Shown piece by piece: positions 10,813-21,473 of a DNA stretch of 64,000 nucleotides; the stretch's first letter is position 1; the number at the start of each line of letters is the position of its first letter. A program made the position numbers and the translations under genes. The stretch is from Symbiodinium microadriaticum (Eukaryota > Sar > Dinophyceae > Suessiales > Symbiodiniaceae). The notes under the pieces are model-generated. The model worked only from the letters and a program-made list of their open reading frames with translations. It made no database searches and was not told where the DNA came from. Where the stretch lies: assembly GCA_001939145.1 (NCBI GenBank), contig LSRX01000259.1, positions 524,270-588,269 on the forward strand, read 5' to 3'.

Positions 10813-11900
10813 CTTAAACCCTAAACCCCTAAACCCCCTAAAGAGACTACCCTTATGGTTTAGGGTATACCTGGGGATCCACGCACCTACCGTTCTAAGG
10901 GTTCTACCCTCTATTTAAAGGGGTCACAACCCACTCTATTTTGTAGGGGTTGGGGTCACAGTGTCGGGTTGAAACCATGGGCCCTAGTATGGGCCCTTAA
11001 CCCCGGGATCAGTATTCACCTGCTATATACCCTATATGTACCTTTAAGGGACCTAGAAAGGCCTAAGGGTCCATGTTAGGGGCCAATACTTCTTACCTTA
11101 GACACAGGTAGAGTTCAGGACCCTTAGGGCCCTCGGGTATCAGGGTCTTGGGGTTTAGGGTTTTTCTAGGTTTGGAGCAGCTGTCCCGGGTCCCGGGCCT
11201 AGGGCAACAAAGGGCTTTCGGGGTTAAGGCTTTAAGGTTCAGGAAACAGGATTACAGCTTAAGGGTTTAGCAGGGCAGGATTCAGGTTGAGGGTTTAGGG
11301 CAAAGCTCCGGAAACAGAGCAGTCACAAAGATTTGTGATACAATAAAATGCGTCTAACTGTGAATGATGCTGTACAGCACAACCCTATTTTTCCATGTGC
11401 CACTATTCAAGTCCAAACCCTAAACCCCAAACTCTTCGCCGTACTCAGAAAGAAGCGAACCGCTGAGCACTGGGCAGATCCACACGAAGTGCTGCTGCTC
11501 CGAATGTGCCACACCCTCCATGCTAAACCTCGGGTTCAGGGTTTAGGGTATATGGGCTCAAGCTTAGAGCGTGAACACTCTAAACTCTGGGCCGCCTACG
11601 TGAGGTTCAGCTACGCAGGGGGTGCTACACATGCAGCGTCAAAACAAGCTGACCGGGCCTGTGCCCCTGTATGCAACTAATAAACGGACACATACGTGTG
11701 TATGTATATATGCATATACAAAAACGTGTGCATGTACATACATGCATGCATACGCACACACACATATATACATATATATGTATGTATATATATATATATG
11801 TATATATATATATACATATGTATGTGTATATATATATATATATGGTCTTGGAATCTGTGATCAAGACCTTGAGCAACTAATGTCGTTGCAGATGTTGTCG
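10813..11900. other. repeat remnants, one doubtful exon, AT microsatellite
   Basis: 10813-11340 is degenerate telomere-like and GGGTCC-rich sequence. Around 11420-11540 the minus strand reads HFVWICPVLSGSLLSEYGEE after a weak cagcag acceptor, and the plus strand is also open, so I make no call. 11690-11845 is an AT/GTAT/CATA microsatellite. Confidence 0.5.
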
Positions 11901-12629
11901 TCATGATAATCCGACAATGGTGGTGAACAATCGCAGCAACGGTAGGTGCAGCCAAGAAATAATCAACTGATGTAAACACCTGAACATCTGATACTTTGGT
12001 AGAGCCCCGCTGTCTACATGTAATTCCCTCTACAGGCATCCACGAACACTTCTGTTCTCCAGTAAGCCGGTATATCTAAACCGCCTCTGCGCTCTAGCTG
12101 TCCCTGAAGGCTACCAGTGAGCTTCGTTCGGGCTTAGCACCCAAAGCGTCTTCATCACGAATCCTAGCCTCAGAGATAATTTGGTACCACACTAACATGA
12201 CAAGACCACAAAAAATACCAGTATGGGACTCGATCTGCTGCAATATAGTCAAGGGGCCAGTCGCATTGCACCAAGCTGGACATAAAAGCTGCCTGCGAAG
12301 ATAGGGACGTCTCTCAACCCTAAGCCCTAAACCAGCAGGGGAAAATGAGCAGGCCATAATAATCATAACAGGGTTGAAGAAGAAAACTACAGCACAGTCT
12401 AAGTAGGCCACCCTTAATCCAGGACCCTGAACCACGCCGCCCCTGAACCACTCACAACACAATCGGAAACCAACCCCCCACCGGTGTGTCGGGCCCTACC
12501 CTAAACCCTAAAACCTACACCGCTGGACCCCGGAACTGATTCAAAAAGGAAGCGAGCCTGGCCTGGCTCACCGCCAGGAGCACAGCCCAAGCCCAATAGC
12601 TCAGGAATGGCAGGACAGGGAACATCGTC
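11901..12629 (-). CDS. multi-exon gene with hydrophobic C-terminus
   Basis: Exons 12572-12629 (DDVPCPAIPELLGLGCAPG, donor GTGAGC), 12219-12292 (SSLVQCDWPLDYIAADRVPY, acceptor gacgtccctatcttcgcag), 12115-12168 (LGFVMKTLWVLSPNEAH) and 11901-12009, which ends QLIISWLHLPLLRLF plus a few residues and TGA. Phases chain from 12292 to the stop (0/2, 2/2, 2/stop). Two microexons (12521-12535 after cttcctttttgaatcag, and 12426-12442) would link the first exon in phase, but they are tentative. The last exon could carry a short membrane segment. Function unknown. Confidence 0.48.
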
Positions 12630-12659
12630 CTGAGCTTAAGGGCTTAAGGTGTTTAGGGC

Positions 12660-12902
12660 TCAGGGCTTACCTCCGTCTCTGTCTCTCTGTCTCTGTGTGT
12701 GTGTGTCTGTGTTTGTTGAGGGGGCGGTGGGAGGGGGTTGGGGTTCTAGGGCTAGTGTTTTCACCTCATAGCGTTGCCTGGCACCCGAAACTGGAGAGGG
12801 GCTTACTGCCCAGGTTGCTACTTTAGGAACTTCCAGGTTCAGACTGGTGACCGGGTTACGAGACCTGGCAAGACAAGTCAGGACATGTATACACATGAAC
12901 AT

Positions 12903-12957
<55 letters not shown>

Positions 12958-12968
12958 AAGAGGGAGAG
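12660..12968. repeat. GT, AT and AG microsatellites
   Basis: GT-rich 12670-12715, then (CA)n(TA)n(GA)n at about 12903-12962. No gene seen in the stretch itself. Confidence 0.85.
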
Positions 12969-13743
12969 CTAGGCAGCTTCAGTAATTATATCTGCTGGGG
13001 GGTTCAAGCCTAGCAGTACGTGCTGACGCAAGCCCAGGAAATACACATCATAAAAAAGTTGATAGAATAAATAAATAACCAATCGGATCGACGATGGACC
13101 CCAGAAACAGGCACCCCTACCTTCACCCGCAAAGACTTGCCTTTTTTAAGGACCCTGGGAAAATATGATACAGAGCCGTCAAGAGGTAGGTCTCTTCGGG
13201 TTCAGATGCTTTCAGCTGCAGAAAAGTAGCAAGGACAGAGCTGTGCCAACTCCCGAGGCCAGTCTCAGGGCACGCTGGAAATCAGCACCATGCCAGCCGA
13301 CGAGGCTGCAGGAGAGGTAGTACCTTTGAGGCTTGCACTTTTTGACTTAGGAGTGAAGGTCTGTGGGGTCCGGGATTTCAGGGTTCGGGTTCAAGGGGTT
13401 TGGGGCTCAGGGGAAAGCTGAGAAGATACCGCCGATGGTAGTCGTGCGTGTATGGAGACCCGGGCATGACTGCACTCGCGCCAAGCCTGCACCGCCTGGA
13501 CGTGGCCACGGCAGACCCCTGTTCGACTTGCGAACGCTGCACACGAGCCATCCACTCAGGGGTCAAATATAGTGAATCAACAGTACTGGAAGATGTGCGA
13601 AATGCCACCTCGCGCGGATTCCCCAAAAAAAAGTCAACAAAAAGGAACATCCAAACGTCTGAACCCTTCGAGCTTGACCCCGAAAAGCCATAAAACCCCA
13701 GACTCTTGCGATACGAGCCACATGACGCAGTACTTGGCCCGGG
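12969..13743 (-). CDS. five-exon gene end, possible membrane helix
   Basis: Exons 13679-13743, 13460-13608, 13231-13305, 13121-13154, 12969-13022 (TAG). Phases chain throughout (0, 2, 2, 0, stop), one junction through a GC donor (GTCCTT|GCTACT). Acceptors are strong: gcagtatttcctgctag, ggtactacctctcctgcag, ctgtatcatattttcccag, tttcctgggcttgcgtcag. Readable pieces: RAKYCVMWLVSQESGVLWLF, VAFRTSSSTVDSLYLTPEW, LRLASGVGTALS followed by LKKGKSLRVK, and the end HVLLGLNPPADIITEAA. Open plus-strand frames here lack this splice support. No known family recognised; one of the best-supported models. Confidence 0.55.
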
Positions 13744-14153
13744 CTAGCAGGAAATACTGCGGTGTCTGATGCTGGACACGGTCCTGGACTTGTTGGGCTT
13801 AGGGTTTTTTTTCTCTATTATAGGGCTCTAACTTAAAGTTTAGGAGTGTAGGACTTGAGGGCTCTAAAGGCGCTCAGACAAGGTTTAAGCTTCTAGGGCT
13901 CTAAAGGGTTAGGCTTTCCATACGACTTGAAGACTTAATGGGCTTTTTGCCTAATTAGGGAATTAGGGCCTTTAGGTTTGGGGCTCTGGCCCTGCCTGGG
14001 ATATTTTAGCGTTGAAAGGGATCTGCGAGAATTCTACAAGTACAAGGGGTTCTATGGAGTCTAGGGTTACAATAGGAATGGGTTTTTTTATGGAAGGGTT
14101 CAACAGAAATTTCAGGCTCAGGGTATTGGGGATAGCTTTCGAACTAGCAGGGT
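13744..14153. other. degraded repeat sequence
   Basis: TTTAGGG-derived and GGGTTC-rich sequence. One possible minus-strand exon (IPFNAKISQ after ttgtagaattctcgcag, about 13995-14025) is too short to call. Confidence 0.4.
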
Positions 14154-14248
14154 TCAGGAGATGACTAAGGACGGGGAGCGGTTGATTTCGAGCTTAGGGC
14201 TGCTCCAATCAGTTCCAAGACACGAAGAGCGAAACGTGAACACCGAAA
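14154..14248 (-). CDS. candidate terminal exon, frame ambiguous
   Basis: A strong acceptor (tagaacttctttcttcag) opens an exon with two good readings: FRCSRFALRVLELIGAALSS, ending at TAG (14165), or SVFTFRSSCLGTDWSSPKLE, ending at TGA (14154). The second joins in phase with a possible upstream exon ending at about 14346 (GASGGRRLE). Function unknown. Confidence 0.4.
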
Positions 14249-14588
14249 CTGAAGAAAGAAGTTCTATTCAGCATAGCTTTATAACCATTTTAACAAGAGT
14301 AACACCCGAAAAAACAAGGGAAAACAAGGCCCCATGGCAACAAACCTTCCAATCGTCGGCCGCCGGAAGCTCCAGAGCTATGCCCAGACCCTTCGGCCGA
14401 CAGTAGGAGACCCTAAACCCTAAACCTCTGAACCCTAACCCCGGGTTTAGGGTTTAGTGTTTAGGGCCTCGTTTCACAGAGTTTTACAAGGTTTGCTAGG
14501 GCTGGTCTCGTGAATTTTTGGCTCGGGAGGCTTTGGTACGCACGTGATATACGTAGAGGATAGTACCCCTAAGCCCTAGCTGCTCGGC

Positions 14589-14668
14589 TCATAAGCTCCA
14601 CTTAGTCTCAACACCAACATGCGAAGCCTCCTGATCCTTCGAATGGGGTCTGAGTGGGAACATTTCGA
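14589..14668 (-). CDS. candidate terminal exon, unknown protein
   Basis: After acceptor ggctttcttaagttttccaaaag the minus strand reads EMFPLRPHSKDQEASHVG and ends KWSL, TGA. The same frame stays open for about 60 codons further upstream (to 14843), so this may be one longer exon. No family recognised. Confidence 0.38.
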
Positions 14669-14865
14669 CTTTTGGAAAACTTAAGAAAGCCATGTAGAAA
14701 AGCCTAGGAACGCTAGAACCGACATATACAGAAATATACAAGGGAGTATTTGTGGACGGCTGAGGCCTGCTTCTACAACCGGCTCCGCGTAAATTCCGTT
14801 TCACATAAGGCATATGGCGCTTTACCGAAGCCAAGAGAACCAACCATATTGAAGCAAAATGTTGT

Positions 14866-14910
14866 ACTTCATACTGTTGATGATATTAATCCTGCAGTAC
14901 CCACAATAAG
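14866..14910. mobile_element. MITE-like element, family 4, half copy
   Basis: actgttgatgatattaatcc with the following cacaataaggaac block matches the left half of the element at 43067-43162. The right half is not recognisable. 14911-15173 is otherwise repeat-like without a gene. Confidence 0.55.
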
Positions 14911-15173
14911 GAACTCGCTCTAGAAGTTCGCTGACCCTGCTTATTTCAAGCGTATTGGGGCTCACGAACTCTTGACGGAGTCAACTTGGGGGCCCAAAGC
15001 TTCGACATGCTTGTTGCGTTCATGTGCTTGCTGTCTAGGGCTTTGGGGGGGTTTAGGGCTTAGGGGTCTAGGGGTTTAGGGTTTAGGGGTTTAGGATTCG
15101 AGGGTTTAGGTGGAATACCTGGAATACCCAACAGAGCAAACCTGAAGTTGCGCAAGGTCACCAATCTAAGAAT

Positions 15174-16607
15174 CTAATCTACATCGGCAAAGTGGCATAC
15201 TCGTTGCTGTAGACGGCAATAATCAGATTCCTCAGTTTCAAGTCGTGCCACGAAGCTAACATGAGAACGAGCCTGTACCGTGAGCCTGTCCAAAACAACA
15301 TGCAATTTCCAACACCCACCAGGATTCCCAAAAGCAGATAGGACCCACCAAGCCCAGGTTAACCTGGCTTCTGATTTTTTTCAATTCTTGCCAACTTCCC
15401 GGGCAAAGAGATGTTTTTTTCACTCAGGGTCCCATACTGCGCATACAGTGAAACAGAACTCGACATTTTGGGGCCTTAAAAATTTGTATGAGGTATACTA
15501 GTACAGTAGGGAGCCTTAAGGCACAGTACAAAGACTTAGTCAACAGGCTTCCGTATAGTATGAACCCCAAAGCGACACCACGTAAACGCCCTCTGCAAGC
15601 ATGCTCCGCAAGCGCCAATGATGTGCATCTGATGTTTATAGAGGATCTGGGGACTGGTAAGTAGGGTCGGGTTAGAAGTGAAGTAACTACAGGTACGTAT
15701 ACCTACTCATAACCTTCATGAAGGTATATAAAACCCAACTTACTAAGTCTAATGATCCTCGAGTAAGCCGGGCATAAGTCTAGCGGCCTCAGCAGTAAAT
15801 TTGTGGGACCAAGGTGTGCTCGACCCAAACTCCAAAAATAAAGCGACCCCTCTGAATTGTAACTGCGCTTGACCCAAGCTGCAAAAACACATGCAAACCT
15901 TCAGCCCAAGCGTTACTGGCACACCCTTCCTGAGGGTGTGAAATCTACTGAGTAATTAGGCACATCGTGCCCCGAAGGAACTCAGTCTAATTTTTGGGCA
16001 TGGGCAAGGTTGGACATGGTCTGTCTTTACGAACTAGCATGTTCCAACTCCCTCCTACTGTCTATTGCCCTCGGTCTCCCGCATATGTGGTCTGAGTCTA
16101 AGGTGCAGGACAATGATGTTGAAGAACGTAGACCCGATGAGGTTCACAATCATCATCAGGATGTCGTTCTTCTCAAACATGTCCTTCCGGGAGTGAGGCT
16201 TCAGCGTTTGGGCTCGAAGGTCGCCACGGGTAGCTGCAAAAGCGCAAAAAACGTCACCAATTGGGTTCAGGTCTTAGAAGGTTCGGGCTGGTTGTGCGGT
16301 GGTGTCTACGAGCCTGGCTTCACACATGGTTGCAAGATTGGAGTCCACGATTGTCGGTAGGAAGACAACATGGGGCTTCTATCTTCAAGCATCCGAGATT
16401 TAGGGTTTAGGGGTTATCATAGGGCTTTAGGGTTTAGGGCTTCGGAAGAATCGCACACGATTCAGCCGAGGCCATGTAAAGTCTTTCTGGGACCCGCATG
16501 CGCTAAATCTTGAGCTGATGAAGCCCTATGCCCAAAACCCTACACCATGAACCCTAAACCGCCTAAACCGCTATGCCCAAAACCTGAGTCATGAGGTGTA
16601 GCATCTC
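15174..16607 (-). CDS. seven-exon gene, putative membrane protein
   Basis: Exons 16584-16607, 16324-16378, 16059-16233, 15788-15878, 15566-15628, 15369-15436, 15174-15285 (TAG). Phases chain at every junction if the 15788 and 15369 donors are GC (GAG|GCCGCT and CAGAA|GCCAGG). Acceptors include gttttttgcgcttttgcag, tgcatgtgtttttgcag, tctgtttcactgtatgcgcag and gcatgttgttttggacag. The third exon holds a clear hydrophobic segment, ILMMIVNLIGSTFFNIIVLH, next to basic residues (LRLR). Other pieces: VVFLPTIVDSNLATM, LFLEFGSSTPW, LPGKLARIEKNQ, ARLETEESDYCRLQQR. The donor of the fourth exon is uncertain, since a family-5 MITE begins just beyond it. The N-terminus lies farther right. Looks like an integral membrane protein; family unknown. 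Confidence 0.58.
15651..15749. mobile_element. MITE-like element, family 5
   Basis: Inverted ends gactggtaagtagggt and acccaacttactaagtc with an inner palindrome around aaccttcatgaaggt. Relatives are at 52178-52284 and half a copy at about 43485-43525. It sits in an intron of the gene at 15174-16607. Confidence 0.6.
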
Positions 16608-17597
16608 CTGGATGACCTATTTTTGGCGGAACACTACGCTTTGCTGCCCAGTGAGTTAGCAAAGAAAGAACTTCCGCTTTCCAAACCCTAACAGCCTCAA
16701 CTGATTGGGTTTTGGGTTTAGGGCCTGTTTACGGTCTAGGGACACTAAGCACTGAACCCCTAAGGCTCTAGGGACTCATTTTATGAGGCCTTTGGGCTAT
16801 CTTGAGCCTTAGGGACAGCTTCCTCAACCTGTCCCCCTTGAGCCCCCGCACCTCGATGGCTTTTTGGGTTTGGGGCCAGGCAGGTTGGCCGGGGCCCCCA
16901 ACTCTCCAAAAATCTCAAAACACCTAAAACATCCTAAAACTTCAGCCTTCATTAGATAAACCCATCTTAATTATAAACCTAGAGCTTATTGCTGAACCTC
17001 AAAACCCTTTAACACCCGAAAGAATCCTAACCCACTTGAGAAACAGGGCTCCTCATGAACGTTCAGGCCCAGATTATCGAGGCCATTTCCGTCATGGAAG
17101 AGCAGTCCTCTCGAGGGTTTTGGGGTTCAGGGAGCCAGGTCTAGAGTGTAACGGTTTAGGCTTTAGGGTTTAGGGGAAGCCAGCCAGAATAAACCCTTAA
17201 CCCCAAACCTGAACACGGAAATCCATCCCAAATTCCAGGCGATCGTGAAACTTAGCATGGTACCCCGCGCTACTAGGCCCTAAACCCAAAGCCCCGCAAC
17301 CATAAACTCAACCGCACAGCCACAGCCAAAACCGACGACCCTAAATGTGGAGCCCTCCTTTTTGATGCCACTTAGCAGACTTAGCAGACACACTAAGGTC
17401 TGATAGGTTCACGGTATTGGGATTCGGGGCTTACAGGCTTGGCCATTCCTGATCGAAGGCCTCCTACCGTGCAAAAACGAACTTGCCCCGAGAGGGCAGC
17501 CAATGCACGAACCTTCAAACTTGAATGGGGCTTTACGGTGTCTTATACAGGAATATAAGAAAATTATAATGCCAGTCATTCAGGCCTATTATGTGTG
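16608..17597. other. telomere-like fragments, one possible exon
   Basis: Mostly degenerate CCCTAAA/TTTAGGG. About 17010-17116 on the minus strand reads GLLFHDGNGLDNLGLNVHEE and stays open to a GTTCAG donor; its acceptor is weak, so I leave it as a suggestion. Confidence 0.4.
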
Positions 17598-17790
17598 TCA
17601 GAATTCACGGTCCGCCCAAGGTTGACACATTGTCCCTGCCCCTCTGTGGCGCACCACGACGGGCACAGCAGGGCTGGCTGCATCAGGAATGGCTGCATCA
17701 GGGCTGACACTAGGTGGGGGGACCATTGGGGGAGAGGGGGCCGGAATGCGGAGATAGAATCTCCATTTTTGGGAAACAGCCCCCTCGCTC
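17598..17790 (-). CDS. Ala/Pro-rich exon, unknown protein
   Basis: Opens after ggtgctgcttgccag. Reads GAVSQKWRFYLRIPAPSPP then SPDAAIPDAASPAVPVVV, open to TGA at 17598, with an alternative GT donor at 17609 (GGACC|GTGAAT). A second possible acceptor with a very strong pyrimidine tract ends at 17710. Other frames are partly open because of the GC bias. Family unknown. Confidence 0.45.
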
Positions 17791-17890
17791 CTGGCAAGCA
17801 GCACCTCAACCCCGAAATCTGGCACCCCTTTTCACCCCCATATCCTCAACCTCTTCTCATTCCTTGAACCCACAAACGTTCTGCCAATAG

Positions 17891-17938
17891 CTAATTTCGG
17901 CTGTCCAACTCATATGACAGAAACAAGCTTTGAAGGTT
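17891..17938 (-). CDS. candidate short terminal exon
   Basis: After acceptor cacaccttctgtagacag the minus strand reads NLQSLFLSYELDSRN and TAG. Only 15 codons, but the acceptor and residue pattern are good. A CATA/TGCA microsatellite (17960-18055) follows immediately upstream in gene sense. Confidence 0.38.
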   Translation of the reverse strand, partial: NLQSLFLSYELDSRN

Positions 17939-18120
17939 CTGTCTACAGAAGGTGTGTTTATCTGTACATACCAATGTGTGGGTATACATGCATACATAGA
18001 TATATGAATACATGCATGCATGCATGCATACATACACACATACACAGAATTTGCGGTCTCTCCCTGTCACTCTGTCTGTAGACAACAAACAATATCCATC
18101 CATCAATCTATCTATATATG

Positions 18121-18267
18121 TTACATGGGAGCCCCTGGCCCTAGCCCCATAATTAAAGCTGCATAAACGGGGGTTTCCATAGTCAACAAGACAACGCAAA
18201 ACGAAACACACCCAGTATAGCAAGACAGGCAGGAACCACTCTTTAAACAAGCGTTACAGTCCAACCG
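18121..18267 (-). CDS. terminal exon, Cys-rich with hydrophobic run
   Basis: A strong acceptor (gtgttacttggtttctttcag) allows only one open frame, RLDCNACLKSGSCLSCYTGC and then VSFCVVLLTMETPVYAALIM, to TAA at 18121. The same frame is open upstream to about 18459 (AYMACAFGSWHFSRM), so the exon may be longer. Six cysteines plus a hydrophobic run suggest a membrane or disulfide-rich end; family unknown. Confidence 0.5.
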   Translation of the reverse strand, partial: RLDCNACLKSGSCLSCYTGCVSFCVVLLTMETPVYAALIMGLGPGAPM

Positions 18268-19480
18268 CTGAAAGAAACCAAGTAACACAATAAATGCATA
18301 TGCCATTCTTGAGAAGTGCCATGAGCCAAATGCACAAGCCATGTAGGCAAACCTTAAAACAAGACCCTCTCTAGACAGAAAGCAAAACTGCGACCCGAAA
18401 ACTCCTCTTAAGGACATCTCCACGTGTGCCTCGGTATGCCGAAGCAAGCACCCAACCATGATCCTGGCCGGGTAGGGCTTAGGTTGGTTGCTTTAGATAG
18501 TTGTTACTTTTTGTGGGCTCCTTGCTTTAGGGTTTTGGGCGGTAACTTGGGTTTACGCTGTTCTTTTGGGGTATAGTGTTCTAAAGCTTTCTATATAGGC
18601 TGTCTATAGGGTTCTTTCCAGAGCAAGAGGCTTCCAGGCCTGTGAGTTCGGGGGCGTGGGCTTCCAGGGTTCAGGGTGGAACTTCCGGCTCCAGGTCGGC
18701 TAGAGGCCTCTAGCATTGAGGAACTGGGTTTAGGGCTTTAGGGTTGAGGGTTTAGGGTTGAGGGTGTCTGAGTTTTAGGGTTCAGGGCGGTTTAGGGTTG
18801 GAGAGGTTGAGGGGTTGGGGTGCGGGATGGGGCTGTGTAAAGGATCACACCGGTACTTGGGCTTTGTTCCGGGGGGCCGGGTACAAAGACATAACGGGCT
18901 TCTGGAAACCCCAGGGGTATCAACTGGTATAATTCGAATACATACATACATACATACATACATACCTACCTACCTACCTACCTACCTACGTACGTACATA
19001 CATGGGGCCTCAATGAGTGATTCCTTAGATACTTTAGCAAGCTCCCATTACTGTGAACCGCGGTTTAGGGTAAAGGGTTCTTCAAACAACATCCTTCTAC
19101 TTTCGCTAGTTTGGCTTCAGGGTTCAGAGTTGGTTTTGATCCTGGGAGAGTCGGGGGGGGAGATCCTGTAAATCGAACCTTGAAGGTTTTTATGCTAACT
19201 GGGTGCCCTAGCATCCCCTTTTTAAGGGAGCGGTAGGCTTCTACAATAGGGGTCACCCTTCAGGGTAATATACGCTCGAAAAAAAGGGTACCCTTGAAAA
19301 ACGGGAAGCCTTTTCAGGTTAATTTAGCTGTAACGAGCGCCTCTGGGGACCGAAAAAGCCCTATAAACCCTGAGAGCCTGCAGGGCTGAATGGTCATGGC
19401 CCTGAGTAATGTAGGGGCCTGAATTAAGAATCAGAATAGGGCTTTGGGGTCTATTACACTATAACTCCCATAGTGTGGCT
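18268..19480. other. repeat-rich spacer with (CATA)n(CCTA)n tract
   Basis: 18460-18930 is TTTAGGG-derived; 18938-19005 is a CATA/CCTA/GTAC tetranucleotide microsatellite; 19010-19480 shows no supportable exon. Confidence 0.6.
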
Positions 19481-19830
19481 TCAGGGCTCCATGTTCTGCT
19501 CTTCGGGTTGAGGGCTCCGTAAGATTGAGGAAGCTTTAGTGGCTTGAACTGGACTGTGCCGAAAACCATTCTTCTTTAGGGAACTCACTGTTTCAGACAT
19601 CGACAACTAGCACCAGTACCAACACTGGGTTCAGGTTTAAAGCATGCACAAGGCACCACCCCAAACTCTCAACGCTGAACCTTGCCTTCCCTTTCGCCAC
19701 AATGAGAAATGCGAGTGAGAACGACGCAAAGATCATCAAGGTGATGACCTCCAAGGCCAGTAGAGATTTAGACTGCAGGGCCCAGGCCTCAAGTTATCTA
19801 AAGCCTGTTTCTGTGAAAGATCCCTCCATG
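19481..19830 (-). CDS. 3' exons of a gene with C-terminal membrane helix
   Basis: Exons 19805-19830 (WRDLSQKQ, GC donor), 19681-19772 and 19481-19553 (TGA), all in phase (0, then 2). The middle exon follows cctgggccctgcag and reads LLALEVITLMIFASFSLAFL followed by IVAKGKA, a clear single transmembrane segment. The last exon (acceptor atggttttcggcacag) reads VQATKASSILRSPQPEEQ and ends. A tail-anchored or type I membrane protein is implied. The preceding exon would lie to the right of 19830, where the 10-kb LINE now begins at 19948, so the element probably sits in an intron or at the edge of this gene. Confidence 0.55.
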
Positions 19831-19904
19831 CTTGAATTTAGCAAGGCTCTGGTATGCTGCCCAGTGCTTAGGCCTCAGCTCATTTAAATATAAACTATCT
19901 CTAT

Positions 19905-19906
19905 AC

Positions 19907-19942
<36 letters not shown>

Positions 19943-19947
19943 ATGTA
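19905..19947. repeat. (AT)n(GT)n microsatellite, LINE insertion target
   Basis: ATATAT changing to GTGTGT and ending gtatgta. The last 13 bp (gtgtgtgtatgta) are repeated at 30066-30078 on the far side of the LINE. Confidence 0.85.
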
Positions 19948-20178
19948 GGGCTCGTGAAGACCCGTCGAGACCGGGATAGCCGTGCCCCAGCACTTTGTGC
20001 GACTGCGCTCTCTGCCACGGCTTTGAGATCACCTGCCTGGCACAGGAAGGCGCGCTTGAGACGGTCCAAGACCAGGACTCGTCTCCGCAAAGGGCTGCCT
20101 TTGCCGGCCCGAGACGCGTGGCTGCTTCTCCAGCACCACGCGACCAATCCGAGCTTGAGGCTGAAGCTTTGCCGACAT

Positions 20179-21444
20179 ATGGGCGGCAAGGCGCCATGGA
20201 GACCACGTGGCGGAAAGCCCAAGTATGGAGACTCGGAATACTGGCAATGGTGGCCGGGCACTTGGTCGCCGCGACAACGCCAGAAGGCAGAGAGATACGA
20301 CGACCTGCCGGTGAGCACGCAGCAGAGTGGCCACTATACGGAAGGACCTGGCGCCTCCTCCATGTCCGAGAACATGAAGTTCATGCAGGAGCTCCAGCGT
20401 GCAGTCACCCAGGCACGCCGAATGGACGCCAAGGTGCGGAAATTGAAAGAGGACAAGATCCAGAAGACGCAACAGTGGGAGAAGTACCAGACAGACACCA
20501 AGCGCAAGTTTCTAAAGAACCGTCAGGCCTACCAGGACGACATGGAAAAACTGGACCAGGCAGTGGCGGAAGCCACGACGGCAGGACAAGAATCGGCAGA
20601 GCTTGCACGCCAGATTGTGCTACGTGGGGCTTCTTCTGCCCCGACTGGGGACGCCATGGATGTGGACCACTGGACGACCCTTCTGGAGGGAGAACAAGGA
20701 GCGGTGCCAGATGCTCCAGACTCTTTCCTGGGACAGATGCTGTCCATGGCTGGCCGAGGAGCAGTGCCATCTGCCCCTGGACCGAGGATGCTACGGCCGG
20801 AGATCGTCCAGCAGCTCATGGCATACATGGGAATCGGTGGACAGCCTGCTCCTCCACATGGTGGAGCACCGGGGGTGATGCCGACAATGGCCGCTGCTCC
20901 CGGCAGTGGCACGGAACCCCACCCAGCCCATGGTGGTGGGGCACCAGTCCCGACACCTGCGGCCATGACCATGCCGGCTCCTGCCCCACCTGGCCTTGCA
21001 CATCCTGGCGCACCTCCTGGCTACACGAATGTGGTCCCACCTGCGGGTCTATCGGCCCCGCCGTCTGGAGAACCACTCTTCATGCACCCGGAGCCCTTCG
21101 TTGGTTCGCCTACACCAATGATGGATGCGGCTGGCCCGCCGCCCACGACGATGCCCAATGCTTCACCTGGACAGCGGAACAAGCCACCCATTCCCAGAGT
21201 GAGCGTCAAACAGCGGCCTCCGATTGTTACGGCTCCTCTCACCGGCCCTTCGCTGGACTCCAAGCTCGATGCAACCAGAGCGGCCGCATTACGACCATTT
21301 GGTCTGCCGCATCTGTCTCGCCCTGTGGAACTGGCGGCACCGACTGGGACGGCAGAACAAGCCCACAACGACACACGACCAGTCAGGATCACAGAGGGCG
21401 ACTCGGAAGAGGACGACTTGGACGACCCCTGTGGTGCCACCTAG
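20179..21444 (+). CDS. LINE ORF1 protein, coiled coil plus Pro-rich
   Basis: 421 residues from the ATG at 20179. The frame is open to 19933, but the residues before this ATG look like untranslated leader. Residues 1-50 are basic and Trp-rich (YWQWWPGTWSPRQRQK). About 60-135 is a charged helix (MKFMQELQRAVTQARRMDAK...) suited to a coiled coil. About 160-340 is Pro/Gly/Met-rich and disordered. The end is acidic (GDSEEDDLDDP). There is no CCHC knuckle or RRM. By position it should be the nucleic-acid-binding partner of the ORF2 product. It ends 30 nt before the likely ORF2 start. Confidence 0.7.
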   Translation: MGGKAPWRPRGGKPKYGDSEYWQWWPGTWSPRQRQKAERYDDLPVSTQQSGHYTEGPGASSMSENMKFMQELQRAVTQARRMDAKVRKLKEDKIQKTQQWEKYQTDTKRKFLKNRQAYQDDMEKLDQAVAEATTAGQESAELARQIVLRGASSAPTGDAMDVDHWTTLLEGEQGAVPDAPDSFLGQMLSMAGRGAVPSAPGPRMLRPEIVQQLMAYMGIGGQPAPPHGGAPGVMPTMAAAPGSGTEPHPAHGGGAPVPTPAAMTMPAPAPPGLAHPGAPPGYTNVVPPAGLSAPPSGEPLFMHPEPFVGSPTPMMDAAGPPPTTMPNASPGQRNKPPIPRVSVKQRPPIVTAPLTGPSLDSKLDATRAAALRPFGLPHLSRPVELAAPTGTAEQAHNDTRPVRITEGDSEEDDLDDPCGAT

Positions 21445-21473
21445 TGAGGACTGAGCAACATGGACGGGCCCAA

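Noticed and set aside
13085-13185. Plus-strand exon reading TGTPTFTRKDLPFLRTL
   Set aside because: The minus strand has two strong acceptors and phase-matched exons over the same bases; the plus reading has a weak acceptor. It shows that looking protein-like is not enough.
19995-21443. Open frame overlapping LINE ORF1 in a second frame
   Set aside because: It is the 5' continuation of the ORF2 frame over GC-rich ORF1; its residues (runs of His/Trp/Thr/Gly) look like a shadow, while the ORF1 frame has a coherent coiled coil and Pro-rich region.
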